NCBI RefSeq assembly: GCF_004634245.1
Contig: NZ_SJTF01000011.1
Location: 124,001-188,000, forward strand
From: Flavobacterium foetidum
Lineage (GTDB): Bacteria > Bacteroidota > Bacteroidia > Flavobacteriales > Flavobacteriaceae
Direction of reading: 5' to 3'
Length of the DNA stretch: 64,000 nt
This document shows, piece after piece, positions 7,880 to 17,702 of the stretch. The stretch's first letter is position 1; every line of letters begins with the position of its first letter. The notes under the pieces were generated by a model. It did not search any database, was not told the DNA's origin, and saw nothing but the letters and a program-made list of their open reading frames with translations. The translations under genes and the position numbers were made by a program.

Positions 7880-9370
7880 ATGCAACAATCTAAAAACAAT
7901 AATTACAAATCCATTATTAAAAGTTCAGCCATTTTTGGAGGAACACAATTGTTTACTATTTTAGTTAATCTTATTAGAGGGAAAGTTATTGCTATATTTT
8001 TAGGCCCTGCTGGAATGGGAGTTTCAGCTTTATTAACAAACACGACAAATATGATTCAACAGTTTAGTTCATGTGGGGTTAATTTAACTGCAGTAAAAGA
8101 TATTTCGCAGGCAGAAGCAGAACAAGATAAAAAAATGTCTGGTATTTTGTTAAATATAAGGGTGTTAATTTTTGTTCTGGGATTTGTTGGATTGCTAATA
8201 TGTTTGTTATTTGCAGGACAGTTTAGCCAATTTACTTTCGGAAACGATAACTATATTTTTGAATTTAGATTGCTGAGTATTTTTATTTTTCTTACTACAA
8301 TGGCTAATGGAGAACTTTCAATATTACAAGGAAGAAAAAAGTTTAAAAAAGTAGCCTTAGGAAGTGTAATAGGTGCTGTTTTTGGACTTTTAATAGGACT
8401 TCCATTTTATTATTATAAAGGTATTTATGGAATTGTACCCGCTATGTTAGCTCTATCATTAGGCACTTTAGCAGTTAATATTTATTTAAATAAAGATAAC
8501 TTTAATTTTTCTTTTAATAAATTAAATATTATTGATTTCAACAATTCTTCAAAGCGTATGATTAGCTTAGGGATTGTATTAATGATTGCTGTATTGCTTG
8601 GTACGTTTTCTACATATCTGTTAAATATATTTATAACGAGAACTGGAGGTATTGGAGATGTAGGATTTTTTCAATCTGCTAACTCCATGACAAATCAATA
8701 TGTAGGACTTGTATTCACAGCCATGTCAATTGATTACCTTCCAAGATTAGCAGCAATTTCTGATGATAAGCTAAAAACAAATGAATTGGTTAATAATCAA
8801 ATAGAAATTGTTTTACTCTTAGTAGCTCCTATAGTTACAGGATTTATGATCTTCTCTTCACTTGCTGTCAAGATTTTATTAACCTCTAAATTCTTGATGA
8901 TAGTTCCTTTATTAAATGCAATGGCACTTGGAGCTTTTTTTAAAGCAGCTTCCTATCCTCTGGGGTACATTTCTTTCGCAAAAGGAGATAAAAAAGTTTT
9001 TTTTTGGATGGAAGGAGTTTTTGGAAATTTTCTACAACTGAGTCTTAACATTATTTTCTATTATTATTTTGGATTAAAAGGACTAGGATATTCCTTTATA
9101 ATTATATACCTAATATATCTTTTTATTGTAAGTGTCGTTGTATATAGAAGGTATCAATTTAAGTTTGAATCGTCAAGTATCAAACTGACGCTAATTTTAG
9201 GCCTTGGATGTGTAAGCGCTTTTTTTATTGTAAGTACAGTTGGTAACGTCTTTTTAAAATATGCATTAGGAACTATTGGATTGATAATTTTATCTTTTTT
9301 TAGTTTTTCCGAGCTTGACAAAAGAATTAGTTTTATGAGCATTTTGCGATCTAAATTTATTAAGAAATAA
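7880..9370 (+). CDS. O-antigen/polysaccharide flippase (Wzx, MATE/MOP superfamily)
   Basis: A 496-residue polytopic membrane protein with roughly 12-14 hydrophobic segments. The N-terminus (IFGGTQLFTILVNLIRGKVIAIFLGPAGMG in sense, with GTQ and LGPAG as the key parts) is typical of Wzx O-antigen translocases, which flip undecaprenyl-diphosphate-linked repeat units across the inner membrane. An EpsG-type polymerase follows 3.4 kb downstream, so a Wzx/Wzy-type assembly route is likely. The gene starts 20 bases after the previous stop and is followed by a 114-base A/T-rich gap. Confidence 0.88.
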   Translation: MQQSKNNNYKSIIKSSAIFGGTQLFTILVNLIRGKVIAIFLGPAGMGVSALLTNTTNMIQQFSSCGVNLTAVKDISQAEAEQDKKMSGILLNIRVLIFVLGFVGLLICLLFAGQFSQFTFGNDNYIFEFRLLSIFIFLTTMANGELSILQGRKKFKKVALGSVIGAVFGLLIGLPFYYYKGIYGIVPAMLALSLGTLAVNIYLNKDNFNFSFNKLNIIDFNNSSKRMISLGIVLMIAVLLGTFSTYLLNIFITRTGGIGDVGFFQSANSMTNQYVGLVFTAMSIDYLPRLAAISDDKLKTNELVNNQIEIVLLLVAPIVTGFMIFSSLAVKILLTSKFLMIVPLLNAMALGAFFKAASYPLGYISFAKGDKKVFFWMEGVFGNFLQLSLNIIFYYYFGLKGLGYSFIIIYLIYLFIVSVVVYRRYQFKFESSSIKLTLILGLGCVSAFFIVSTVGNVFLKYALGTIGLIILSFFSFSELDKRISFMSILRSKFIKK

Positions 9371-9484
9371 CTTTTTTTCAAATATTAAAAAAAATAAAAA
9401 AAGGAGAATAATTTAAGTTAAGAAGATAATAGAGAGTAAAGATTAAAAAAAAATAATCTTTTTGAAAATTATTAGAAATTAAAA
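9371..9484. other. A-rich intergenic gap with A/T stem-loop
   Basis: The gap between wzx and the next glycosyltransferase is almost pure A/T. It holds an 8-bp perfect inverted repeat, AAAGATTA at 9438-9445 and TAATCTTT at 9454-9461, around an all-A loop, and an SD-like GGAG near 9412 with no start codon at the right distance. It may be a weak terminator or a translational element; I cannot tell from the sequence. Confidence 0.3.
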
Positions 9485-10447
9485 ATGGAGAAAAGACTTG
9501 ATCTTTCGGTTATTGTTCTTTGTTATAACCAAGAACAAACTATTGCTCGAGCAATTGATAGCGTATTGATGCAACAGACCGAATATACATTTGAAATAAT
9601 TATTGGCGAGGATGCTTCTCCAAATGACAATACAAGATTAATTTGTGAGGAATATGCTGAAAAATATCCAAATATTATTCGTTTAATGACCAAAGAGCCT
9701 AATAAAGGGGTATTGAAAAATTATTTTGATTGCTTAGATAAATGCAATGGGAAATATGTTGGGATTTGTTCTGGAGATGATTGGTGGCATAATCCAAATA
9801 AAATACAGTTACAAGTTGATTTTTTAGAAAAAAATAAAGATTATGGTTTAAGTTTTACTGACTTTAGAATAGTTAATGTGGATATAATAAATGGTGGTGC
9901 AGTTTTTTCTAGTTCTAAGCCTATTTTTATTGAGGATAATATGTATAAAAGTTTAATTACAGAAAATTTTATTTCAGCAGGAACTGTCGTTTTTAGAAAG
10001 GATTTGTACTTAAATCATATAAATTTTGATAAATTTAGATCACTTGGATTTTTAATGGAAGATTATCCAATGTGGTTAGAAATGATTCAGCATTCAAAGT
10101 TTAAATACATCCCAATTGAAACATTGAGTTATACGATTGCAGAAGGATCAATAAGCAATAATAAGACCGATTTTAGAAAGACAGAAAAGTTTGAAAATTC
10201 AGTATTAAATATAAAGAAATATTATATAGAAAAATATCCTGTTAAAGGTGTTGATTTTCAGAGGTTAGAGCAGATTCATCATAATCTTTTAACAGTTGTT
10301 TTTGTTAGAGAGGGGCATTTTGAAAGAGCAAAATATCATTCGAAATTTTTAATTAATTCTGGACTTAAAGGGCTTCTTAAATTTGTTATATGTCATACTT
10401 CGCTAATTAAGTTTTATTCCAAACATCTAATGGCAAATAAAAACTAA
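9485..10447 (+). CDS. Family 2 glycosyltransferase
   Basis: A 320-residue GT2 (GT-A) enzyme. The nucleotide-binding half starts with LSVIVLCYNQEQTIARAIDS, followed by GEDASPNDNT (the first acidic motif) and SGDDWW, the D-x-D-like motif near residues 97-102. EDYPMWLEM near residue 195 is the probable catalytic-base region. It would transfer a sugar to the lipid-linked repeat unit on the cytosolic side of the membrane. Donor and acceptor cannot be deduced. It is preceded by the A-rich gap and followed by a 48-base gap. Confidence 0.85.
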   Translation: MEKRLDLSVIVLCYNQEQTIARAIDSVLMQQTEYTFEIIIGEDASPNDNTRLICEEYAEKYPNIIRLMTKEPNKGVLKNYFDCLDKCNGKYVGICSGDDWWHNPNKIQLQVDFLEKNKDYGLSFTDFRIVNVDIINGGAVFSSSKPIFIEDNMYKSLITENFISAGTVVFRKDLYLNHINFDKFRSLGFLMEDYPMWLEMIQHSKFKYIPIETLSYTIAEGSISNNKTDFRKTEKFENSVLNIKKYYIEKYPVKGVDFQRLEQIHHNLLTVVFVREGHFERAKYHSKFLINSGLKGLLKFVICHTSLIKFYSKHLMANKN

Positions 10448-10495
10448 GTCTCTTATCTGCTAATTTTTTTAAAACATCATTCCATATTTAACTTT

Positions 10496-11437
10496 ATGTT
10501 AGTAAGTGTAATAATTCCTATATATAATGTGGAGCAACATATAAAACGTTGCTTGTTTTCTGTACTAAATCAAAGTTATAATAATATTGAAATTATTTTG
10601 GTTAATGATTGTACTCTTGATAATTCAATGAAAATTGTTGACGACATACTGTTGTCAAGACCAGATGAGAAAAGAGTTAAGATCATGACTCATTTTGAAA
10701 ATGAGGGATTATCTGTTGCTAGAAATACAGCGATAAAAATTGCAAGTGGTGATTACATTTATTTTTTAGATAGTGATGACGAAATTACAATAGATTGTAT
10801 TGAATTTTTGGTTCAAAACTGTAAAGATGAAGATTTTGTTGTGGGGGGATTTTTAAAAGGAGATAGATCTCCTTATTTTCCTAATGTTGAAAATAAATTT
10901 GAACAAGAAGCAGTTGCAGAGGCATATTTTAAAGGTAAAATATATGATATGGCTTGTAACAAGCTTGTTAAAAAAGAATTTATAATTAGTAATGAACTCT
11001 TTTTCAAGCCAAGATTAGTTCATGAAGATATATTATGGACATATCAATGCTGTATGTTGGCACAATCTGTAAGAATAATTGAAAAATCGACTTATCTCTA
11101 TTTTATTCAAGAAGATAGTCTTAATTCAAATTTTACCAATCGTAATTTAAAAAATTTGGAAGAAATTTACAGCGAAATAAAAAAAGATATTATTCTAAAA
11201 AATAAAGACAAGAATCTACTAGCAAACACATTCTTGATAAATTTTATAATTGGTATAAAAATTAGAGCAGTTAGATCTTCAATTTTAACATTTAGTGAAT
11301 TTAGTAAAATTATCTTAGAACCTATTGACTTCGAATGCAAAAGTATTAAACTAAAATTAAAATATTTTTTCTTGAAATCACCCTTTGTTTTTCAATATTT
11401 CATGATAAAGATTCTTACTAGGATTTTACCTTCATAG
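10496..11437 (+). CDS. Family 2 glycosyltransferase
   Basis: A 313-residue GT2 enzyme. It opens with VSVIIPIYNVEQHIKRCL, has VNDCTLDNS as the first acidic motif, FLDSDDE near residues 89-95 as the D-x-D motif, and HEDILW near residue 178 as the likely base. The GLSVARN segment is typical of GT2 enzymes similar to bacterial beta-glycosyltransferases such as WcaA and EpsE types. The C-terminal hydrophobic stretch (KSPFVFQYFMIKIL) may bind the membrane. A 187-base gap follows. The sugar specificity is not readable. Confidence 0.85.
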   Translation: MLVSVIIPIYNVEQHIKRCLFSVLNQSYNNIEIILVNDCTLDNSMKIVDDILLSRPDEKRVKIMTHFENEGLSVARNTAIKIASGDYIYFLDSDDEITIDCIEFLVQNCKDEDFVVGGFLKGDRSPYFPNVENKFEQEAVAEAYFKGKIYDMACNKLVKKEFIISNELFFKPRLVHEDILWTYQCCMLAQSVRIIEKSTYLYFIQEDSLNSNFTNRNLKNLEEIYSEIKKDIILKNKDKNLLANTFLINFIIGIKIRAVRSSILTFSEFSKIILEPIDFECKSIKLKLKYFFLKSPFVFQYFMIKILTRILPS

Positions 11438-11624
11438 ACACATAAATAACTGATATTATTTTATTGCTTGAGCTTATTTTACTTGGCAAATAACTCAATA
11501 GACTCGTTTTTATCATTAAGTATATTTTTAATTTTAAATTATTCTGGTTGAGCTGTTTAGCTAAGTACTTGTTCTTAAATAAAATTAATGAAAGTTAAAG
11601 AAGTTATATTTTTAAAAATAAAAA
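11438..11624. other. 187-base A/T-rich gap without a recognised feature
   Basis: This is the longest gap inside the polysaccharide locus. It is A/T-rich on both strands, holds no open frame of useful length and no convincing terminator; only a very short AGCT/AGCT hairpin near 11553-11564 is visible. It could carry an internal promoter, but I see no good TTG-N17-23-TAnnTTTG match. Confidence 0.3.
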
Positions 11625-12815
11625 ATGTCAAAAGTTTATTATATAGATTCTTTCAGTACCGAGGGAATGCATGAACAGTTTAATTCTTCTTTAATAGTAA
11701 TATGCAATTTATTATTTGACAATGTAGAATGTTGCACCAGTAAAAGTTCTTGGAAGAATTCTTTGAAACTAATAAAGAACCGTAATTTGCAAAATGTAGA
11801 GTATCGAAAATTATTTGTTGTTGCTGGATCTAATAAAATAAACTGGATAATTAGATATTTAACAAGTGCCTTACAAAATATAAGATTTTTGCTCCTTGTT
11901 CCAAAAGACGCAGTATTGATTTTTCCATTTAACAATATTTTTTCTTTAAGAATATTGAATTTTTTAAATAGATTTTTTAAAAAAAAGGTTGTAATATTTT
12001 GTCATGGAGAAATGGAAGGTTTATTGGGGGCGAACGAACATAGTGGTTTTCTTGCTAGAGCTCTTTACAACATGTTGAATAATTTTTTTACTAATCAAAA
12101 AGTTAAGATAGCTGATAATGTATATTTTGTAGTTTTTGGCGATAAAATTGAGAGCAATATAAAATCTATTATAAATGAGGATAAAATTGAAAATTTTATC
12201 TCAATTGACCATCCATATCTCTTTGATGGCAAGTTTAAACAGCTTAATAAAACAGACAAGCTCAATAAACTGAATTTAGGTACAGTAGGTGTTCTAAATA
12301 GAGCTAAAGGAGTTGATTCTTTACTGCATTTTGTTGATTTATTAAGTCCCCTAGTCAGAGATTTTGTTAATGTTTCTGCTGTTGGTAAAATAGAAATCGA
12401 CATTGAAGAGTTAAAAAAGAGAAATATTCTCTACTTATTGCAGAATGGTGCAATAATTAGCCGTGAAACTTATGATGCTAAGATAAATGAGCTAGATTTT
12501 ATCCTTTTCTTTTATTCTCAAGACAGTTATAAAATTACTGCTAGCGGAGCGATAATGGATGCTATAAAAATGGAAAAACCAATTATAGCATTGAAGAATG
12601 ATTATTTCGAATATCTATTTAACAAATTTGGTGCTTTTGGATATCTTTTTGATACAATCGATGAGATGGTAAATACAGTTGAAAAAATTGCTTCTGGTAA
12701 AATAAAAGATAATTTCAATTTTGAGCAAATAAAAAATAATTTTTCACCTGAGTCAATTTCTAGACAGACATTAAAGGAATTTGAGAAAATTAAATTTATA
12801 AAAAGTGAAAATTAG
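11625..12815 (+). CDS. Putative GT-B glycosyltransferase (GT4-like)
   Basis: A 396-residue protein that looks like a divergent GT-B enzyme. Its first half contains hydrophobic strands such as VVIFCHGEMEG near residues 123-133, and the second half starts with LGTVGVLNRAKGVDSLLHF near residue 218, the usual beginning of the nucleotide-binding domain. Near residue 303 comes ITASGAIMDAIKMEKPIIAL, in the position of the GT4 E-x7-E region, although the first glutamate is replaced (S-G-A). It overlaps nothing and is 2 bases before the EpsG-type polymerase. Its base composition is very A/T-rich. Confidence 0.6.
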   Translation: MSKVYYIDSFSTEGMHEQFNSSLIVICNLLFDNVECCTSKSSWKNSLKLIKNRNLQNVEYRKLFVVAGSNKINWIIRYLTSALQNIRFLLLVPKDAVLIFPFNNIFSLRILNFLNRFFKKKVVIFCHGEMEGLLGANEHSGFLARALYNMLNNFFTNQKVKIADNVYFVVFGDKIESNIKSIINEDKIENFISIDHPYLFDGKFKQLNKTDKLNKLNLGTVGVLNRAKGVDSLLHFVDLLSPLVRDFVNVSAVGKIEIDIEELKKRNILYLLQNGAIISRETYDAKINELDFILFFYSQDSYKITASGAIMDAIKMEKPIIALKNDYFEYLFNKFGAFGYLFDTIDEMVNTVEKIASGKIKDNFNFEQIKNNFSPESISRQTLKEFEKIKFIKSEN

Positions 12816-12817
12816 GA

Positions 12818-13891
12818 ATGGGGATTTACTTTGGAATTTTTATTTTTTTTGGAATTTTTGCTTTTTTAGAAATTTGGGGTGCAAAGAAAACAGCAATACT
12901 TCCAATATTTTTATTTCTGTCGTTATTCTTATATATACTTTCATTTATTAGATGGGAGACAGGAACAGATTGGATTACCTACGAATTTTTTTTTAATAAA
13001 ATAACAGGATGGTTTGGTGAAAGTGAATTTGAATGGGGTTTTGCACGTTTAAATGAGTTCGTAAAAATTACTTTCGATAACTACAGCGTATTACTATTTA
13101 TATTAGGAACAATTCTTTTTAGTTTTCAGACAAAAGCAATTTATAATTTTAGTTGTTATCCTCTTACCTCACTTTGGTTGTTATGGTGTATCTCATTAGG
13201 GAATGTTTTTTTTGTAAGGCAAACTGTTGCAACAGTCCTAATGTTTTATGCTATAAGATTCATACAAGAAAAAAAGCTCTATTATTTTTGTTTCTTTATT
13301 TTATTAGCAATGTTATTTCACAGAACATCCATTGTTTTTATTTTTGCTTGGTGGGTGTATAAGGCTAAAATTAGCGTCTCTCGAATGCTTCTAATAATAG
13401 GGTTAAGTGTTGTTTTTTCATTTGTTGTTGGAATAATTATTGGAAAACTTGGAGAAACATTAGGAGGTATTTTTCAGCAAAAAGTAGATGTTTATTTTGC
13501 AGATTCTGATGCAACTTACGGGATGGAAGTTTCTAAAGAAATGCTTGTTATTAGAGCAGTACTAAATAAAGGGTTTATATTTTTTGTGTCTTTGTATATG
13601 TTAAAAAAAATTGAATTTAAGAATAAAGAATACAGGGGGTTTTTGAATTTGTATTGGTTCGGAATGGTGCTGTATTTTTCAACAGTTTCTATTTCAATTG
13701 TATTAGCAAGATTAGCTGCAGTATATGATTTAACACTAATAATTCTTATAGCTTTCATACTTAAATACGCAAATAATATTTATGAAAAATTATTTTTGTT
13801 TTTATGCTTCACAGGATATTTTGTATTAAAATTATATACCACAATTAATCTTTATTATGATTTTTATGTGCCTTATAAAACTATCTTTTAA
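12818..13891 (+). CDS. EpsG-family polysaccharide polymerase (Wzy-like)
   Basis: A 357-residue protein with about 9-10 transmembrane segments. Family features are FIRWETGTDWITYEFFF near residues 43-60 (the R-x-x-x-G-T-D-W motif of EpsG proteins), VFFVRQTVATVLMFYAIRF near residue 131, and LFHRTSIVF near residue 167. EpsG proteins serve as the Wzy-type polymerase, joining flipped repeat units in the periplasm. Together with the upstream wzx gene and Wza/Wzz it completes a Wzx/Wzy pathway. It starts 2 bases after the previous stop. Confidence 0.8.
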   Translation: MGIYFGIFIFFGIFAFLEIWGAKKTAILPIFLFLSLFLYILSFIRWETGTDWITYEFFFNKITGWFGESEFEWGFARLNEFVKITFDNYSVLLFILGTILFSFQTKAIYNFSCYPLTSLWLLWCISLGNVFFVRQTVATVLMFYAIRFIQEKKLYYFCFFILLAMLFHRTSIVFIFAWWVYKAKISVSRMLLIIGLSVVFSFVVGIIIGKLGETLGGIFQQKVDVYFADSDATYGMEVSKEMLVIRAVLNKGFIFFVSLYMLKKIEFKNKEYRGFLNLYWFGMVLYFSTVSISIVLARLAAVYDLTLIILIAFILKYANNIYEKLFLFLCFTGYFVLKLYTTINLYYDFYVPYKTIF

Positions 13892-13987
13892 TTTCTAAAT
13901 TTCAAACCCAACAATTTCAGGATTTAAATAATTTTAATTTTAATCGTTTTAAAAAGACTTACCCAATAACATATTAAAATATAATAA

Positions 13988-14779
13988 ATGGTTTCAGTAA
14001 TTATTCCAGCTTACAATTCTGAGAAAACTATTGTAAGAGCAATTAAGTCAGTTATTCTTCAAACATATAAAACTTGGGAAGTGATAATTGTTGATGATGG
14101 ATCTAAGGATCGAACAGTTGGGGTTGTTGAAGACTTTATGACTTCACTGCCTATGACTTATGCAGATAAAATTACTTTACATAAACAAATTAATCAAGGT
14201 CCTTCTGTAGCTAGAAATAAAGGTATTGAGATTTCAAATGGAGAATACATAGCTTTTTTAGATTCTGATGATGAATGGAGTGTTGAAAATAAATTAGAAC
14301 TGCAAATGAAGTATTTTACAGAAGACCCTTCTATTGCTTTATGTGGAGCAGGGCATGATAAAAAAAGAATTAATAGTAATTTAGATTTTAAGATAATATC
14401 TTTTAATCAATTATTGCTTAAAAATTATTTTGCAACGCCTGCAGTAATTTTAAAGAAAGAAATTTTTAACATATTCAAATTTGATATTTCAAAAAAGTAT
14501 TCTGAAGATTTTAAATTATGGTTGCAAATTTGTTACAATTACAAATGCGTATATATAAACTCAGTTTTATCAAATAATCAGGAAGGTAAAAGACGTTATG
14601 GGGTTTCAGGTTTATCAGTTGATTTATTTGCAATGGAAAAAGGAGAGCTTCTTACTTACTATGATCTGTATAAAATGAATATGATTGGTGGTTTGAAGTT
14701 TGTTTTTATTTGTTCTTTTTCTCTTTTTAAATATTTTGTGAGGCTTATAAAAACTGGAATTTATAAGTTAATAGGATAA
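13988..14779 (+). CDS. Family 2 glycosyltransferase
   Basis: A 263-residue GT2 enzyme with canonical motifs: VSVIIPAYNSEKTIVRAI at the N-terminus, VDDGSKDRT near residues 36-44, GPSVARNKG, AFLDSDDEW near residues 89-97 (D-x-D) and SEDFKLWLQ near residue 177. A hydrophobic segment close to the C-terminus (GGLKFVFICSFSLF) may anchor it to the membrane. Its stop is directly followed by the ATG of the next GT gene, so both are probably co-translated. Confidence 0.87.
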   Translation: MVSVIIPAYNSEKTIVRAIKSVILQTYKTWEVIIVDDGSKDRTVGVVEDFMTSLPMTYADKITLHKQINQGPSVARNKGIEISNGEYIAFLDSDDEWSVENKLELQMKYFTEDPSIALCGAGHDKKRINSNLDFKIISFNQLLLKNYFATPAVILKKEIFNIFKFDISKKYSEDFKLWLQICYNYKCVYINSVLSNNQEGKRRYGVSGLSVDLFAMEKGELLTYYDLYKMNMIGGLKFVFICSFSLFKYFVRLIKTGIYKLIG

Positions 14780-15601
14780 ATGAAAGAGTTTCAAATAAGT
14801 GTAGTTATGTCTGTTTATAAAAACGACAATTCAAATCATTTCAGAGATGCTTTGACGAGTTTATTACAGCAAACATACTTACCTGCAGAAATAGTTATAG
14901 TTGTTGATGGTCAGGTAAGTACAGAAATAAACAAAGTGCTTGAAGATTTTTCCAATAATAGAATAATAAAGATAATTAGATTGGAAGAGAATAAAGGGCT
15001 TGCAAATGCTCTGAATGTTGGAATTAAAGAAACAAAACATCAATATATTGCTAGAATGGACTCAGATGATATTTGTTTTAAAGATAGATTTGAAAAACAG
15101 ATAAAAGCTTTAAATGAACTTGACTTGGATATTGTTGGTGGACAAATTATAGAATTTGGTAAGAACGTCGATGATGTAATATCAAAAAGAATTGTTCCTC
15201 TTGAGCATTCTGAAATGATTAAGTTACTTAAGTTTAGATCTCCATTTTCACACCCAACTATACTATTTAAAAAAGAGGTATTCGATGTTTTAAGAGGATA
15301 CGACTCTTCAATATTTCCTGAAGATTATGATTTTTTTGTTAGAGCTTACTTGCAAAAATTTAAGTTTGGAAACCTAGAAGATGAAATTTTATGGTTTAGA
15401 CTAGGAGAGAACAGATCCGATGCAATAAAAAGAAGATGGGGATTTAAGTATGCAAAAAATGAATTTCATTTATATAAAAAATTTTTAAAGATTGGTTTTT
15501 TTAATCACTATGATTTCTTCAAAGTTGTTTTCTTAAAAATACCAATTAGATTATTACCCTTTTTTATGTTTAAATTTGTTTATTATAAAATTGCAAGATA
15601 A
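14780..15601 (+). CDS. Family 2 glycosyltransferase
   Basis: A 273-residue GT2 enzyme. Motifs are ISVVMSVYKNDNSNHF, VVDGQVSTEI in place of the usual DGSTD, GLANALNVGI, and ARMDSDDICFKDRFEKQ near residues 92-108 (D-x-D), with PEDYDFF near residue 179. The DGQV and R-x-D-S-D-D forms are characteristic of the amylovoran AmsE-like and galactosyl/glucosyltransferase group. The gene is fused head-to-tail with both neighbours with no spacer (TAA-ATG). Donor and acceptor are unknown. Confidence 0.85.
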   Translation: MKEFQISVVMSVYKNDNSNHFRDALTSLLQQTYLPAEIVIVVDGQVSTEINKVLEDFSNNRIIKIIRLEENKGLANALNVGIKETKHQYIARMDSDDICFKDRFEKQIKALNELDLDIVGGQIIEFGKNVDDVISKRIVPLEHSEMIKLLKFRSPFSHPTILFKKEVFDVLRGYDSSIFPEDYDFFVRAYLQKFKFGNLEDEILWFRLGENRSDAIKRRWGFKYAKNEFHLYKKFLKIGFFNHYDFFKVVFLKIPIRLLPFFMFKFVYYKIAR

Positions 15602-16528
15602 ATGACAGTCATTCTAACAAATCAACAACGTGTGATTGTCACAGGAATATCTGGTTTTGTAGGTTTAAATCTTCAAAATTATCTAAAAAAAGCTTATGTA
15701 ATCAAGCCACTTAGTGTTCGTTATTTACCTAATCAAAAAATTAGTATTAAATCAGATGTTTTAATTCATTTAGCAGGTAAAGCTCATGATATAAAAAAAG
15801 TATCTGCTCCTATTGATTATTATGAAGCAAACTATGAGCTAACAAAACAATTGTTTGATGCTTTTTTAGATTCAGAGGCTAAAGTTTTTATTTTTATGAG
15901 TACAGTAAAGGCAGTTGCTGATGAAGTAAGGGAAGTTTTATATGAAGAAACCGTTCCTGATCCTAAAACTCATTATGGAATTTCTAAAAATAAGGCCGAG
16001 AATTATATTCTTAGTAAAGAAATACCAGAAGGAAAACGAATTTATATCCTTAGACCTTGTATGATTCATGGACCAGGAAATAAAGGAAATCTTAATTTAC
16101 TGTACCAAATAATTGAAAAGAAAATTCCTTGGCCATTAGGTGCTTTTGAAAATCAGAGATCATTTTTAAGTATCGAAAATTTATGTTTCGTAGTAAAAGA
16201 GCTTTTAGCAAATGATTCAATACCTTCTGGTATTTATCAAGTGGCAGATAATAAATCCTTATCTACGAATGAATTAATAAAATGTTTAGGGAAAACTCTT
16301 GGTAAAAAAAGTATTATATTAAGATTACCACAAAAGGTTATAGTTTTTCTGTCTAAATTGGGCGATGTTTTACATTTACCATTAAACACAGAAAGGTTAA
16401 AAAAACTAACGGATGATTACGTTGTAAGTAATAGGAAAATTGTTGCGGCAATTGGAAAACCTCTTCCAGTCTCAGCTGAAGAAGGCTTAAAAAGAACATT
16501 TATATCATTCAAAAAACAGAAAAAATAA
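15602..16528 (+). CDS. SDR nucleotide-sugar reductase/epimerase, WbpV-like
   Basis: A 308-residue extended SDR. The Rossmann motif is VTGISGFVG, LAGKAHDI near residues 58-65 resembles the LA-x-x-x-H segment of WbpV and related proteins, FMSTVKAV is the active-site strand and YGISKNKAE the Y-x-x-x-K. WbpV-like enzymes reduce UDP-4-keto-6-deoxy-GlcNAc to UDP-QuiNAc or FucNAc, used by a WbpL-type initiating transferase. A WbpL/WecA-like gene is 2.1 kb downstream and a CapD/WbpM-like dehydratase (frameshifted) further on. The assignment to this pathway rests on similarity by eye and on that context. Confidence 0.72.
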   Translation: MTVILTNQQRVIVTGISGFVGLNLQNYLKKAYVIKPLSVRYLPNQKISIKSDVLIHLAGKAHDIKKVSAPIDYYEANYELTKQLFDAFLDSEAKVFIFMSTVKAVADEVREVLYEETVPDPKTHYGISKNKAENYILSKEIPEGKRIYILRPCMIHGPGNKGNLNLLYQIIEKKIPWPLGAFENQRSFLSIENLCFVVKELLANDSIPSGIYQVADNKSLSTNELIKCLGKTLGKKSIILRLPQKVIVFLSKLGDVLHLPLNTERLKKLTDDYVVSNRKIVAAIGKPLPVSAEEGLKRTFISFKKQKK

Positions 16529-16537
16529 AAAAACAAA

Positions 16538-17656
16538 ATGAAAACAGCACTTATAACAGGAATCACAGGTCAAGATGGATCATATTTAGCAGAATTATTA
16601 TTAGAAAAAGGATATATGGTTCATGGTGTAAAAAGAAGAGCTTCTTCTTTTAATACACAGCGTATAGACCACATTTATCAAGATCAACACGAAGCTCATG
16701 TGAATTTTAAGCTGCACTATGGGGACTTGACAGATTCTACGAACGTTATTAGAATAATTCAAGAAGTGCAACCTGATGAGATTTATAATTTAGGAGCAAT
16801 GAGTCACGTAAAAGTATCATTTGACTCTCCAGAATATGTTGCTAATGTTGATGGTATTGGTACACTTAGAATTTTAGAGGCCGTACGTATTTTAGGGCTG
16901 GAAAAGAAAACGCGTATTTATCAAGCATCAACTTCTGAATTGTATGGTGGTTTGGCTGAAAATAAAAATGAAAAAGGATTTTATGATGAGAATTCACCTT
17001 TTTATCCACGTTCTCCCTATGGAGTAGCAAAAATTTACGGTTTTTGGATTACTAAAAATTATCGTGAGGCATACAACATGTATGCATGTAACGGAATTTT
17101 ATTCAACCATGAATCGCCACGTCGAGGCGAAACCTTTGTAACTCGTAAAATCACAATGGCTGCCGCTGCAATTGCTTTAGGTGAACAAGAATGCTTATAT
17201 TTAGGAAACCTAGACGCACAGCGCGACTGGGGGCATGCTAAAGATTATGTGGAAGCTATGTGGCGTATATTGCAGCAAGATGTTGCTGAAGATTATGTTA
17301 TTGCAATGGGAGAAACTACTTATGTACGTGACTTTGTAAGAATGTCATTTGCTGAGCTTGGTATTGAAATTGAGTTTAAGGGCGAAGGAGTAAATGAAAA
17401 AGGTTATGTTGCTTCTTGCAGTAATCCGGCTTATCAAATTGAAGTGGGGAAACAGATTATTGCTGTTGATCCTGAATATTTCCGCCCTACAGAAGTAGAT
17501 TTGCTTATTGGAGACCCTACTAAATCTAAAACTAAATTGGGATGGGTGCCGAAATATGATTTAGCTGGATTGGTTAAGGAGATGATAGCGTCTGATCTTC
17601 AGTATGTACAGAAAGAAAAAATGATAAAAGAAGTGAGGTCAGCTGTTAGATATTAA
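16538..17656 (+). CDS. gmd: GDP-mannose 4,6-dehydratase
   Basis: A 372-residue protein with full-length Gmd features: GITGQDGSYLAELLLEKGY at the N-terminus, KRRASSFNTQRIDHIY, STSELYG with the catalytic Thr/Glu region near residue 132, and SPYGVAKIYG with the Y-x-x-x-K near residue 157. NHESPRRGETFVTRKI is the nucleotide-binding signature of Gmd. It converts GDP-mannose to GDP-4-keto-6-deoxymannose in the cytosol, the first step to GDP-L-fucose. The fcl gene follows 46 bases later. GDP-mannose supply genes (manB, manC) are not in the window. Confidence 0.97.
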   Translation: MKTALITGITGQDGSYLAELLLEKGYMVHGVKRRASSFNTQRIDHIYQDQHEAHVNFKLHYGDLTDSTNVIRIIQEVQPDEIYNLGAMSHVKVSFDSPEYVANVDGIGTLRILEAVRILGLEKKTRIYQASTSELYGGLAENKNEKGFYDENSPFYPRSPYGVAKIYGFWITKNYREAYNMYACNGILFNHESPRRGETFVTRKITMAAAAIALGEQECLYLGNLDAQRDWGHAKDYVEAMWRILQQDVAEDYVIAMGETTYVRDFVRMSFAELGIEIEFKGEGVNEKGYVASCSNPAYQIEVGKQIIAVDPEYFRPTEVDLLIGDPTKSKTKLGWVPKYDLAGLVKEMIASDLQYVQKEKMIKEVRSAVRY

Positions 17657-17702
17657 TTAACGGTAAGGCATTATTATTTTTATTATTTAGAAATTTCATA
17701 TT

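Noticed and set aside
9438..9461. Strong intrinsic terminator after wzx
   Set aside because: The stem is only 8 A/T-rich pairs with a single G-C, so it is too weak to call a terminator.
12095..12403. Opposite-strand open frames over the glycosyltransferase genes (for example at 12095-12403 and 23170-23517)
   Set aside because: They are antisense to well-supported genes, have no recognisable motifs and look like chance frames.
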